From positions 1-36,612 of IMG/VR virus record IMGVR_UViG_3300025407_001409: a stretch of DNA of 36,612 nucleotides; one strand, 5' to 3'. Under the pieces are notes generated by a model that saw nothing but the letters and a program-made list of their open reading frames with translations, made no database searches and had not been told where the DNA came from. A program made the translations under genes and the position numbers. The DNA comes from a virus. This document shows positions 15,150 to 22,277 of this stretch, in pieces. Numbering within the stretch: the first letter of the stretch is position 1; every line of letters starts with the position of its first letter.

Positions 15150-15587
15150 ATGACAGATGCACATAAACAATCGCTTAATTTACATTTAGTAACTTCAATT
15201 CCAGAGCATGTTCCAAGAACTGGAGATCCATACTATAAATATTTTATAGCAGCAAAAAAAAGAATAAAGGCTCAAGGTCTTTGGAAATGCATAATAAATG
15301 ATGATCTTTGTTCTGGAGAACCAGAACTTCATCACTCATTTGTAGAGTTTAGTCAAATTGCAAATATGGATCCAAAAAAGATAGAGGCTGCTTTTGGCCT
15401 TCATTTTGAGTCTGATGATGATTTTCAAAAATGGATTGAAGGTCCAGGAAACTTGGAAGTATTATGTGCAGCACATCATAGAACGCATTTTGGAATTCAC
15501 TCTATACCCGCCCCATTATGGGAGACTTTTAGATTCAGAAAGACGGGGACTGAACCCGCTGCCGAGGTAATAACAAACGATAAGTGA
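15150..15587 (+). CDS. HNH-like endonuclease (putative)
   Basis: A 145-residue protein with LWKCIINDDLC, GEPELHHSFVEFSQIA and GPGNLEVLCAAHHRTHFGIH. The HH pair, a downstream Asn and the CxxHH fit an HNH (beta-beta-alpha-metal) fold, with His 56/57 as the catalytic candidate. Phage HNH proteins nick DNA near packaging sites or act as homing enzymes. TATAAT at 15136-15141 ends 8 nt before the ATG with no Shine-Dalgarno. Activity is inferred from spacing only. Confidence 0.65.
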   Translation: MTDAHKQSLNLHLVTSIPEHVPRTGDPYYKYFIAAKKRIKAQGLWKCIINDDLCSGEPELHHSFVEFSQIANMDPKKIEAAFGLHFESDDDFQKWIEGPGNLEVLCAAHHRTHFGIHSIPAPLWETFRFRKTGTEPAAEVITNDK

Positions 15588-15599
15588 TATAATTGACTT

Positions 15600-16157
15600 A
15601 TGACTATTGAAAAAGATTTTGCAGCTAACTCTGGCCGTATCAGCGGTGGTGTTGGCTGGTCTATTCAATTCAATACTCCAGATTGTCAACACGGTTGGTC
15701 AGTAGTAAAAGAAGGAACTGGACAATCTATTGGTTGCTATTTTAAAGAAGAAGATGCAAAAAAAGCATTGGAGGCTCTTGCTGTGACAGAACCAGTTGTA
15801 AAAAAATGTATGACTTGTGGTTGTGATGATTTAGGTAATGACCATCATTACATTTCTGATACCGAAAAATGCTTTTATTGCGTACAAAAAGGGCAGGGAC
15901 CATGCTGGGACGGATATCAATACGCTGGAACTAAAGAAGATGAGAATGGCAAGACTGTTCCCAATTGTATTCCAGTTAAAAAAGATGATGGAATTGGACC
16001 TTTAAGTTTTTGGAACGGATCTTTTGCCCCAGTCATGGGAAATCAAAAAGTTCAATACAGCTGGATGTCAACATATAACTCTCCACCTCAAAATGATGGA
16101 AAGCCTTCTGTTGGATATGGCAATCACTCAGATCCAAAGGGAAGAAGTAATTCTTGA
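15600..16157 (+). CDS. Cys-rich phage protein
   Basis: A 185-residue protein. Residues 70-120 hold many cysteines (KKCMTCGCDD, KCFYCVQKGQGPCWDGY), followed by GKTVPNCIP, a motif I associate with phage virion-linked proteins. The C-terminal part has PLSFWNGSFAPV, closely like the end of the acidic protein at 19311 (SIWGGAFAP). The last third is Gly/Asn/Pro-rich and probably disordered. An extended -10 (TGATATAAT, 15585-15593) ends 6 nt before the ATG. A structural role is a guess. Confidence 0.6.
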   Translation: MTIEKDFAANSGRISGGVGWSIQFNTPDCQHGWSVVKEGTGQSIGCYFKEEDAKKALEALAVTEPVVKKCMTCGCDDLGNDHHYISDTEKCFYCVQKGQGPCWDGYQYAGTKEDENGKTVPNCIPVKKDDGIGPLSFWNGSFAPVMGNQKVQYSWMSTYNSPPQNDGKPSVGYGNHSDPKGRSNS

Positions 16158-16468
16158 TGCTACACAAAATATCATTATACATTCATAAATATCCCGCAAG
16201 AATAGCTGGATACATGTCTGCTATAACACTGAATGCATCAAAGTACTGGTCGAACTTGCCACTTGGATTAATTGTTCCAATTGCAATGCTTTTAATTATG
16301 ATGGGCGAGGGCAGTCAGAGAATGGAAGACAAAAAGACTTTAGAAGCATTATACACAGAGAATGATCTTCATAAACCAGATGAGGAGATTCTAACTGAAA
16401 TGATAGAACATTTAGAGATTAACAAAAAGGGGAAGAAAAATGGAAGAACTAAGTCAGCTACTCGTTAA
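16157..16468 (+). CDS. Single-pass membrane protein
   Basis: A 103-residue protein with one hydrophobic segment (LPLGLIVPIAMLLIMM) near residues 35-50 and a charged acidic C-terminal half (KPDEEILTEMIEHL). The ATG shares its A with the previous stop (TGATG). The topology fits a holin-like or membrane-anchored phage protein, but no lysin gene is adjacent, so I do not assign lysis. Its 3' end overlaps the Dps-like gene by 29 nt. Confidence 0.6.
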   Translation: MLHKISLYIHKYPARIAGYMSAITLNASKYWSNLPLGLIVPIAMLLIMMGEGSQRMEDKKTLEALYTENDLHKPDEEILTEMIEHLEINKKGKKNGRTKSATR

Positions 16469-16877
16469 ATTACAATCTATGGTTGTAAAAATGTGGGGAC
16501 AGAGCCATGGATATCATTGGAATATTGAGGGACGTACATTTAAGCAGGATCATGCATTCTTGCTAGAAATTTATGAAGATGTATTTGACTCAATTGATAC
16601 ATATTCAGAAAATCTACGCAGACTTGGTTATAAAGCACCGTTTGGCGTAAGAGCATGGGATGATAATAGTGATCTTGAAATTAATGACTCTTTAAATTTA
16701 GATTCAAGAGTTATGTTCCAGGAATTGTCTAAGACAAATCAAATAGTAATTGCTATGATTAGACATACATTTGATAAAGCTGATGAGTTAGATGAGCAGG
16801 GACTTTGCAACTTCTTGGCTGAACGTGAAGATAAGCATAAGTTCTGGCAATGGCAGTTGACAGCAACGCTCAAGTAA
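16440..16877 (+). CDS. Dps/ferritin-like protein
   Basis: A 145-residue four-helix-bundle protein. GYHWNIEGRTFKQDHAFLLE and YEDVFDSIDTYSENLRRLG form the inter-subunit ferroxidase pattern of Dps (H..D...E), with a C-terminal FLAEREDKHKFWQWQL helix. Dps binds and oxidises Fe(II) with peroxide and can coat DNA. It is preceded by AAGGGGAAG. With AhpC, AhpD, GPx and thioredoxin it forms an oxidative-stress set, and it may also feed or buffer iron for the many Fe(II) oxygenases. Confidence 0.8.
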   Translation: MEELSQLLVKLQSMVVKMWGQSHGYHWNIEGRTFKQDHAFLLEIYEDVFDSIDTYSENLRRLGYKAPFGVRAWDDNSDLEINDSLNLDSRVMFQELSKTNQIVIAMIRHTFDKADELDEQGLCNFLAEREDKHKFWQWQLTATLK

Positions 16878-16885
16878 AGTATAAT
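16857..16885 (+). promoter_or_regulatory. Consensus sigma-A promoter, leaderless design
   Basis: TTGACA (16857-16862), exactly 17 nt, then TATAAT (16880-16885). The -10 ends 7 nt before the ATG at 16893, and the -35 lies inside the upstream coding sequence. This is the best promoter match in the window. Confidence 0.82.
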
Positions 16886-16892
16886 TTTAGCT

Positions 16893-17606
16893 ATGAGCAT
16901 ATTTATTTTTGGTGATAGTCACGTAATTAGATTATGGAAATCACGAGGAGAGCAATCAGAAGTTGCTGAGTGTTATTTTCCGTACATGCATCCAAATCAG
17001 CCTTTGCCAGAAAACTATGTGAAGTCTTCTTGTGAATATGAACACATTTACAAGGGTAGAGAGCTTCCAGTTGATTTATTCTTTTCTTATCATAAAGGAA
17101 AATGTGCTTGGAATGTTCCAAAAATTTTAAATGAATTAAATCCATGCATTAAAAAAATCATCCCTAAAGAAACTACTATATTGCCATACTTTGGATATAT
17201 GGACTCAAAAACATATTTGACTAAATATAAAAATCCTGAAGAAGCTGTAGTTAAATATATGGATTCTATTAAAGAAAATTTTCCTGAAAATCCTGTGAGA
17301 TTTATTGAGCCTATACCACAATTTGTAAGGGATATCGGTGGCGGCACGGGCTTAATGCCATTTGCAGAAAGATATCCAATGCATAAAAGATTTGTTGATG
17401 AATTAAGAAATCAATGTAAACTAAGAGGACTAGAAGAACCGATTAGTCCAGAAAAAATATTGGGTGTTGATAAGTTAGATGAATCATTTGAGTGCCATGA
17501 GTGCGAGTATTGCTTTTACCCGAGTAGTGCTGGCATATTATGGGATCATTTAAAAGTTCAATATAACCGAATGATTTTTGATGAAATATTAAATCAATAT
17601 AGTTAA
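16893..17606 (+). CDS. SGNH/GDSL-like hydrolase (putative)
   Basis: A 237-residue protein starting SIFIFGDSHVIRLW, a GDSH block like block I of SGNH hydrolases. A C-terminal SSAGILWDHLK gives a DH pair where the family has its Asp-x-x-His. ECHECEYC near residue 200 adds three clustered cysteines. SGNH enzymes deacetylate or deacylate polysaccharides and lipids, which would fit host-envelope or glycan work. The central blocks are not clear, so this stays tentative. The transcript is probably leaderless (promoter at 16857). Confidence 0.5.
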   Translation: MSIFIFGDSHVIRLWKSRGEQSEVAECYFPYMHPNQPLPENYVKSSCEYEHIYKGRELPVDLFFSYHKGKCAWNVPKILNELNPCIKKIIPKETTILPYFGYMDSKTYLTKYKNPEEAVVKYMDSIKENFPENPVRFIEPIPQFVRDIGGGTGLMPFAERYPMHKRFVDELRNQCKLRGLEEPISPEKILGVDKLDESFECHECEYCFYPSSAGILWDHLKVQYNRMIFDEILNQYS

Positions 17607-17612
17607 TTATAT

Positions 17613-17685
17613 GCCCCCATAGCTCAGCGGATAGAGCGTATGGTTTCTACCCATCAGGTCGGGAGTTCAAATCTCTCTGGGGGTA
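17613..17685 (+). tRNA. tRNA-Arg(TCT)
   Basis: Acceptor GCCCCCA/TGGGGGT, D arm GCTC/GAGC, anticodon stem ATGG/CCAT (outermost pair T-C mismatched) with loop TTTCTAC (TCT), T arm GGGAG/CTCTC, discriminator A. CCA is encoded at 17686-17688. Confidence 0.88.
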
Positions 17686-17688
17686 CCA

Positions 17689-17717
17689 TTGACAAAAAAT
17701 AAATAATGCAGTAAAAT
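17689..17717 (+). promoter_or_regulatory. Sigma-A-type promoter
   Basis: TTGACA (17689-17694), a 17-nt spacer and TAAAAT (17712-17717), directly after the tRNA-Arg CCA. A leader of about 25 nt with AAGGGAAA then leads to the subtilisin ATG at 17747, unlike the leaderless promoters nearby. Confidence 0.75.
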
Positions 17718-17746
17718 TTAAATACAACTACTACCAAGGGAAAAAA

Positions 17747-18664
17747 ATGAAGTCAAAAAGAATTTTTTCAATTATTGCTTTAATCTTAATTTTAATTTAT
17801 ATTACTTTTTTGGGATTTAATAAAGCTTCTGCAGCTAATCTGCCTACAGTAGCAATCATTGACACTGGTTACGATCCATCAGTTACACAGTTTGCTGGCA
17901 AAATTGTTCATGAAGAATGTTACACTACATTTTTTGCTTCTTGCCCAAATGGAAAATCAACAATGAGTGGTCCAGGATCCGCAGCTTTATCTTCAGCACA
18001 ACTTTTGGTTAACGGAACTGGTCATGGTAGCGAAATGATGGCTGGAGAAATTGCTACAAATCCAAATATTAATTTTGTTTATATTCGTGCTTTTTCAATT
18101 GAAACAAAACCAGCACTTATGCTTTCTCCTTATGATAGTGATTTTCCAAAAATTTTGGATTGGATTTCGGCAAATGCATCAACATATAATATTCAGGCGG
18201 TATCTATGAGTTTTGCAAGAGCAGTATCGGGTGCATGCCCTATTAATGCATCACTTGCAGCATCAACATTAAAACTCACATCTTTAAATATTCCAGTTTT
18301 TGCTGGTGCTGGTAACGAAGGTAATCAAAATACAATTGATTTTCCAGCATGTAATACAGGAATTATTGCAATTGGAGGAGAGATGAACAACGTTCCAGCC
18401 TATTGGAGCAATTACAGCCCAAGCATCGGTTGGGATGCTTTGGGAACGCTTACGGTTAATTCAGTGGGAAATAAATCTGTAACATCAATTGGTACATCAA
18501 TTGCTACAACTATCTCTGCAGCATCATGGGTATCAATTAAACAGGCAAAACCAACATTAAATTATCAGCAAATTTATTATTTGATTAAAAATACTGCAAC
18601 CGTTTCAAATGCAGTGTATGCAAAAAATGTACCTACTTTGAGTTTAGCAGCAGCATTAAAGTAG
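17747..18664 (+). CDS. Secreted subtilisin-like serine protease (S8)
   Basis: A 305-residue protein with an N-terminal signal (basic MKSKR, hydrophobic IIALILILIYITFL, ASA-A cleavage near 29). The catalytic triad is D39 (VAIIDTGYD), H93 (GTGHGSEMMAGEI) and S251 (SIGTSIATT), with the oxyanion N190 in AGAGNEGN. The mature chain is compact and has no visible pro-domain. It would be exported by the infected host, perhaps to cleave surface proteins or competing receptors. A secreted subtilase is unusual in a phage; a second secreted protein lies at 22912. Confidence 0.9.
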   Translation: MKSKRIFSIIALILILIYITFLGFNKASAANLPTVAIIDTGYDPSVTQFAGKIVHEECYTTFFASCPNGKSTMSGPGSAALSSAQLLVNGTGHGSEMMAGEIATNPNINFVYIRAFSIETKPALMLSPYDSDFPKILDWISANASTYNIQAVSMSFARAVSGACPINASLAASTLKLTSLNIPVFAGAGNEGNQNTIDFPACNTGIIAIGGEMNNVPAYWSNYSPSIGWDALGTLTVNSVGNKSVTSIGTSIATTISAASWVSIKQAKPTLNYQQIYYLIKNTATVSNAVYAKNVPTLSLAAALK

Positions 18665-18678
18665 AGTATAATTAAATC

Positions 18679-19014
18679 ATGGAAAATCCAGATTTTGATG
18701 AATTTTTTGATGGCATGAGCGATGAAGAAACAGAGCTTATTATCCAATATTTAGTTGATAAAGGTGCAGCTTTTTGGGATGGCATGGACCAATATGGAGA
18801 AAGAATGTATAGGTTTAATATGGATGTATTGGTTAAAGTTATGCCTGAGCTTTATGATCAAATAATGGCTGACGTAGACGAAACACTCATAAGCTTATTT
18901 GAGGCAGGACTTGCAAGCGTAGAATACAATGAGGATTTAGAAGCTTTGATTACTTTAACTCCTGAAGGAGAAGAAGTTTTAAGAAAAATGGGCATGGGTC
19001 ATTTCTGGGAATAA
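18679..19014 (+). CDS. Acidic hypothetical protein, winged-helix-like end
   Basis: A 111-residue strongly acidic protein. The C-terminal LFEAGLASVEYNEDLEALITLTPEGEEVLRKM reads like the helix/wing part of a winged-helix fold, but the acidic charge argues against simple DNA binding. TATAAT (18667-18672) ends 6 nt before the ATG and there is no Shine-Dalgarno. No family recognised. Confidence 0.6.
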   Translation: MENPDFDEFFDGMSDEETELIIQYLVDKGAAFWDGMDQYGERMYRFNMDVLVKVMPELYDQIMADVDETLISLFEAGLASVEYNEDLEALITLTPEGEEVLRKMGMGHFWE

Positions 19015-19071
19015 TGGATTCCCTTTTTTAAGGTAATAAGGTATAATAAACATAAAGGTGGTGATTTAAAT

Positions 19072-19311
19072 ATGGACAACAATCAGCAAAGCAAAGATGG
19101 CGGAACACAGCAACCAGCTTCCGCTACTCCAGTAACAGAGCAAGCAGGACCTAACGGTGGCTCAACGTCACCATCAGTAAAAGATTTGGGAATCAACAAC
19201 CCAGCAAAAGCAACAACACAAGGTGCTTTCACAGGTAAAGATGTTTCAATGACAACTCCGCAACGTGCGGGTGGACCAATTGCAACAACAGAAGCAGGAT
19301 CTCACGCATAA
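19072..19311 (+). CDS. Disordered Gln/Thr/Ser/Pro-rich protein
   Basis: A 79-residue low-complexity protein rich in Gln, Thr, Ala, Gly and Pro, with no hydrophobic core. TATAAT (19032-19037) and a GGTGGTGA Shine-Dalgarno lie upstream. Its TAA overlaps the next ATG by one base, and the next product is also disordered, so the pair may be scaffold, decoration or linker proteins of the virion. This role is inferred from composition only. Confidence 0.65.
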   Translation: MDNNQQSKDGGTQQPASATPVTEQAGPNGGSTSPSVKDLGINNPAKATTQGAFTGKDVSMTTPQRAGGPIATTEAGSHA

Positions 19312-19973
19312 TGAATAAAGAGATCGTGGAAAAATTTTTCGAGGATGTAAAAGATGCTTTTACAAAAGCAATTGGAACTTCTTCGTCAATAGATCAAGAA
19401 CGTGACGAAAGAAGCGTTGAGAACTATGTAAGACAAACTGCAAATACAAATGTAATTGCATCACAACCTAACGACTACACGATTGGAGGAAACACAATGT
19501 CAGATCAAACAACAGAACCAGATCCAAGGGGAAATATTGCTGTACAAAAAGATTTTCCAACTGCATCAGGCACACTAGTAAATCAGGAGACTCGTCCAGA
19601 AGGCGATGTTTCAGTTTCAGATGCACCTAATAACCCAGGAGTTGTTCCTAATCAGGAAACAATTCCAAGTTCAGCAACATCAGCAGTTGCACCATCACGT
19701 GCAAATGAAATGAATCAACCTGAAAAGATCATGAAGTCTACAACTTGCCCAGATTGCGGTGGATCAGTAGTTCATGAGTGCTACGGAGATTCTTCAAATG
19801 TAAACAAAGCTGCAGGAGCAGATGAAGTTACAGAAGAAAATGACAATGATCAGCCTATTGAAAAAGCAGCAGATGCAGAATCTAAAGAAGAAGATGCAAA
19901 AGAAACTGCAGCAGAAGAAAAGGCAGAGATGAAGAAGTCTATTTGGGGCGGAGCATTCGCACCACGTAAGTAA
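19311..19973 (+). CDS. Disordered acidic protein with zinc knuckle and WGGAFAP tail
   Basis: A 220-residue protein. After a short N-terminal helix (KFFEDVKDAFTKAIG) it is low-complexity until STTCPDCGGSVVHEC (one knuckle), then Ala/Glu/Lys-rich helix, ending KKSIWGGAFAPRK. Acidic helical composition and a conserved tail suit a scaffolding or capsid-assembly protein. The tail resembles SFWNGSFAPV in the protein at 15600, so both may dock on the same partner. A strong stem-loop follows the gene. Confidence 0.65.
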   Translation: MNKEIVEKFFEDVKDAFTKAIGTSSSIDQERDERSVENYVRQTANTNVIASQPNDYTIGGNTMSDQTTEPDPRGNIAVQKDFPTASGTLVNQETRPEGDVSVSDAPNNPGVVPNQETIPSSATSAVAPSRANEMNQPEKIMKSTTCPDCGGSVVHECYGDSSNVNKAAGADEVTEENDNDQPIEKAADAESKEEDAKETAAEEKAEMKKSIWGGAFAPRK

Positions 19974-19995
19974 ATTATATATACGTATATATTTG

Positions 19996-20021
19996 CACAA
20001 GGACGGGAAACCGTCCTTGTG
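19996..20021 (+). terminator. Perfect 11-bp stem with GAAA tetraloop
   Basis: CACAAGGACGG (19996-20006) pairs without mismatch to CCGTCCTTGTG (20011-20021) around a GNRA loop. The following TGTTTC is a poor U-tract, so termination may be weak or the stem may instead stabilise the upstream mRNA. A 16-bp AT palindrome (19977-19992) lies just before it. Confidence 0.6.
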
Positions 20022-20039
20022 TGTTTCAGAAAGGAAATT

Positions 20040-20408
20040 ATGAGAGCATTAATTTTTGGTGATAAAGAGTGGACAGACTATAACGATTTGATTCGTCAAG
20101 TTACTATTCTCTTAGAAGATAATAAACACCACTATCCTGAAGATAAAGAGTTTATCTTTGTTCATAAAGGTCAGCGTGGGGCTGAAAACATGATCACAGA
20201 ATATATCGGAAAAGTAGAAAAACTCATAAAACAAAATGGTTATAAGATAAAAGAAGAATTAATTAGAGATAAAGGATCTCTTTCTGATCTTAAGATGATT
20301 GAATCAGAACCAACAATTGCATTAATTTTTGGTGATTCTCCAAGAAATAAACAATGTATGAAACTTCTTGATTTATATGGAATTCCATATAGATATTTTT
20401 CAAAATAA
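20040..20408 (+). CDS. SLOG/DUF2493-like protein
   Basis: A 122-residue protein. MRALIFGDKEWTDY matches the 'GsRxWtD' N-terminus of DUF2493 (YspA-like, SLOG superfamily), and FVHKGQRGAENMITEYI matches the 'GGArGaD' nucleotide-binding loop. SLOG proteins bind nucleotide-derived ligands and some act in stress or conflict systems. ATG 20040 follows AAAGGAAA; an upstream extension is not supported. The C-terminal half has a second IFGD segment. Function in the phage is unknown. Confidence 0.7.
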   Translation: MRALIFGDKEWTDYNDLIRQVTILLEDNKHHYPEDKEFIFVHKGQRGAENMITEYIGKVEKLIKQNGYKIKEELIRDKGSLSDLKMIESEPTIALIFGDSPRNKQCMKLLDLYGIPYRYFSK

Positions 20409-20410
20409 GC

Positions 20411-20439
20411 TTGACAGATAATAATAACGCTGATACAAT
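20411..20439 (+). promoter_or_regulatory. Sigma-A-type promoter for the cpn10 gene
   Basis: TTGACA (20411-20416), 17 nt, TACAAT (20434-20439), followed by an overlapping TATAAT (20440-20445). A leader with AAAGGAAA precedes the cpn10 ATG at 20470. Confidence 0.75.
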
Positions 20440-20469
20440 ATAATAAGTAACTACTATCAAAGGAAATAA

Positions 20470-20769
20470 ATGACAAATATAGAGCCGTTAGGCGGTCTTG
20501 TATTAGTAACTAAAATTGAGGAAACTGATAAAACTACAAAATCTGGCCTTGTTATTGCTGCTTCAGTAGTTGAACAAAATCTTTCTCGTGGGACTATTAT
20601 AAAAATGGGTCCAGGAGAGCGTGATCAAAATGGAGTAATACATCCACTACCATTAAATATTGGTGATATTATAATTTATAACGATATCCATGCAACTGAA
20701 ATAACCGACAATTCTGGCGAAAAATATTATTTTGTTAGCTGGAGAAATTTATTTGGGACGGAAAAATAA
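20470..20769 (+). CDS. groES: Cpn10/GroES-like co-chaperonin
   Basis: A 99-residue cpn10. IEPLGGLVLVTKIEETDKTT is the opening beta-strand, KSGLVIA the start of the mobile loop that docks on GroEL, GTIIKMGPGERDQNG the core, and NIGDIIIYN..ATEI the closing strands. Some phages (T4 gp31) encode their own cpn10 so that a large capsid protein can fold in host GroEL. No GroEL is seen, so it would act with the host chaperonin. The gene has its own promoter and ends one base into the next start. Confidence 0.88.
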   Translation: MTNIEPLGGLVLVTKIEETDKTTKSGLVIAASVVEQNLSRGTIIKMGPGERDQNGVIHPLPLNIGDIIIYNDIHATEITDNSGEKYYFVSWRNLFGTEK

Positions 20770-20999
20770 TGGCAAAAATTAAGTTTAATTATGAACAAGC
20801 TCATAATTTTGTTGATAAAAATAAAAATAACGGTTTTTATTGGGATGGATATACCATTGTAAGATGGATACCAAGCCAGAAAGGCTACTCGCAAACAAAT
20901 GGTTTGTTTAAAAATAATCAATGGGGAGAGCAATTCCGCAACCCAGTAAACGCAAATGGCGAATGGGATGTGCCAGAAGCTTATGGAAAATTTATTTAA
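20769..20999 (+). CDS. Hypothetical protein
   Basis: A 76-residue protein rich in Asn, Trp and Tyr, with GFYWDGYTIVRWIP and NGEWDVPEAYGKFI. It looks like a small beta-fold phage protein; no family recognised. Its ATG overlaps the cpn10 stop (TAATG) after GGGACGGA, and its end overlaps whiB by 17 nt. Confidence 0.68.
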   Translation: MAKIKFNYEQAHNFVDKNKNNGFYWDGYTIVRWIPSQKGYSQTNGLFKNNQWGEQFRNPVNANGEWDVPEAYGKFI

Positions 21000-21309
21000 T
21001 TTTATTGGCATTGATGATCAGGATGCAGAGTGGTATCACCTTGCATCCTGCAATGGCATGACGACAGATTCAAAGTTTGATTGGTTTTACGATCTTTATG
21101 AAACAGATAAAGAAGTTGCCAAGCAAATAGATCAGCTTTGCATTAATTGTCCAGTCATTAAAATATGTCACTCAGAAGGAGTAGCCAATAAAGAAAAGGG
21201 TGTTTGGGGAGGTGTTTATATGGATCTTGGAAGACCAGATAAACAATATAACGAACACAAAACTCCAGAAGTTTGGAAGCGGTTAAAAAAACTACATGCA
21301 CAAAAGTAA
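20983..21309 (+). CDS. WhiB-like Fe-S transcription factor
   Basis: A 108-residue WhiB-family protein. The four cluster cysteines are C23 (LASCNG), C53 and C56 (CINC), and C62 (ICHSEG), and the turn motif GVWGGV follows at 73-78. WhiB proteins bind a [4Fe-4S] cluster and sigma-A to redirect transcription, and are essentially confined to Actinobacteria and their phages, which is the strongest host clue here. The C-terminal basic tail (KRLKKLHAQK) would contact DNA. It is a candidate redox-sensing regulator of the peroxidase set. Confidence 0.93.
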   Translation: MENLFNFIGIDDQDAEWYHLASCNGMTTDSKFDWFYDLYETDKEVAKQIDQLCINCPVIKICHSEGVANKEKGVWGGVYMDLGRPDKQYNEHKTPEVWKRLKKLHAQK

Positions 21310-21571
21310 ATACACAAAAGAGATAGCAAAAAAAATACGTGAGATTAAACCTCCCGTAAAAAATTTGCTACTTGATGTAAGAGATAGGCCAAACTACCTA
21401 GCACTTACAGTGTATGAAAGCAATATAATGGAGTTTAATGAGTCAGACAGAATGGCAATAATGGACTATTTATTACTTGTTAGACAAATGGTTCAATCAT
21501 TTGGAGTACCATGCGAACTAGAAGGGATGAAATATACTGATGAGCAACTCAGAAGAAGAAAATCTTGCTGA
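21296..21571 (+). CDS. Hypothetical conserved-looking phage protein
   Basis: A 91-residue protein with a basic start, then LDVRDRPNYLALTVYESNIMEF and helices MAIMDYLLLVRQMVQSFGVPCELEG. It resembles a small alpha/beta phage protein; no function is known to me. It overlaps whiB by 14 nt and the next gene by 32 nt. Confidence 0.65.
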   Translation: MHKSKYTKEIAKKIREIKPPVKNLLLDVRDRPNYLALTVYESNIMEFNESDRMAIMDYLLLVRQMVQSFGVPCELEGMKYTDEQLRRRKSC

Positions 21572-21758
21572 ACACACAGTTACATATGTTTATTTGCCAG
21601 ATGATGGTATATATGGAACAATAATGAATCACGGTGTTTGGGCTTCTATGATTCAATATTTTGAAGGCGGTATAAGTTATACCATTGAGGTTCCGAATGA
21701 TGAGTTTATAGTAGTAGATGAAATCGGTATAGGATATATTAGTGAGGATGATCTTTAA
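21540..21758 (+). CDS. Acidic beta-rich hypothetical protein
   Basis: A 72-residue acidic protein with alternating hydrophobic residues (VTYVYLPDDGIYGTIMN, DEFIVVDEIGIGYI), suggesting a small beta-barrel. It starts 32 nt inside the previous gene without an obvious Shine-Dalgarno and ends one base into the next start. Confidence 0.6.
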   Translation: MSNSEEENLAEHTVTYVYLPDDGIYGTIMNHGVWASMIQYFEGGISYTIEVPNDEFIVVDEIGIGYISEDDL

Positions 21759-21988
21759 TGCTTTGTTTTAGCTGTAATAAAGCCAAACAACAATTACAAC
21801 CTACAAAATCAAGTTTGTTATCAGGAATTCAATTGTTTCTTTGTCAAACTTGCATTGATTTAAAATACGAACCACGATGGGTTATTATTTTGGCTGGACG
21901 TCAAAAGGGTGCAGACCATGTTAGAGATCATATTGTGAAGAACCTTTATGTAGGAAATAAAATATCAGCGGAGGAAATAATTGCTTAA
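21758..21988 (+). CDS. Zinc-ribbon phage protein
   Basis: A 76-residue protein with LCFSCNKAK and FLCQTCIDLKYEPRW, two CxxC knuckles forming one zinc ribbon, followed by VIILAGRQKGADHVRDHI. I have seen this layout in actinophage small proteins of unknown function. It overlaps its upstream neighbour by one base and thioredoxin by 8 nt. Confidence 0.7.
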   Translation: MLCFSCNKAKQQLQPTKSSLLSGIQLFLCQTCIDLKYEPRWVIILAGRQKGADHVRDHIVKNLYVGNKISAEEIIA

Positions 21989-22277
21989 TATAACTAACGA
22001 TGCAAAAGATTTTCAGGCAGAGGATGAATGTGTAGTTTATTTTACTGCAGAATGGTGTGGTCCATGTAAGCAGTTAAAGCCACAGTATGCAAGACTATCT
22101 GTTCTTGATCCAGACACCAGCTATTACATGGTTGATGTGGATAAAGTCAAGATGGAAGATTTACAAAAATATGGAGTTCAAAGTATTCCTCAAGTTTTTG
22201 TAATGGAAAAGGGTGAGATTACAAAAACTATTAAATCTAGGACTGCGGAATCTATTTTGGAGGAGCTTAAAAAATGA
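21981..22277 (+). CDS. trxA: Thioredoxin (TTG start)
   Basis: A 98-residue thioredoxin: FTAEWCGPCKQLKP with C26 and C29, the VDVDK strand and the cis-Pro SIPQVFV loop (Gln replaces the common Thr). It reduces disulfides, and here would be the natural partner of the 2-Cys GPx at 2079. The start is TTG 21981 preceded by GCGGAGGAAA; no ATG is available. It overlaps the HslV-like gene by 4 nt. Confidence 0.93.
   Translation: MLNITNDAKDFQAEDECVVYFTAEWCGPCKQLKPQYARLSVLDPDTSYYMVDVDKVKMEDLQKYGVQSIPQVFVMEKGEITKTIKSRTAESILEELKK

Noticed and set aside
16157-16468. Holin assignment for the single-pass membrane protein
   Set aside because: No endolysin or spanin lies next to it and the topology alone is too general.
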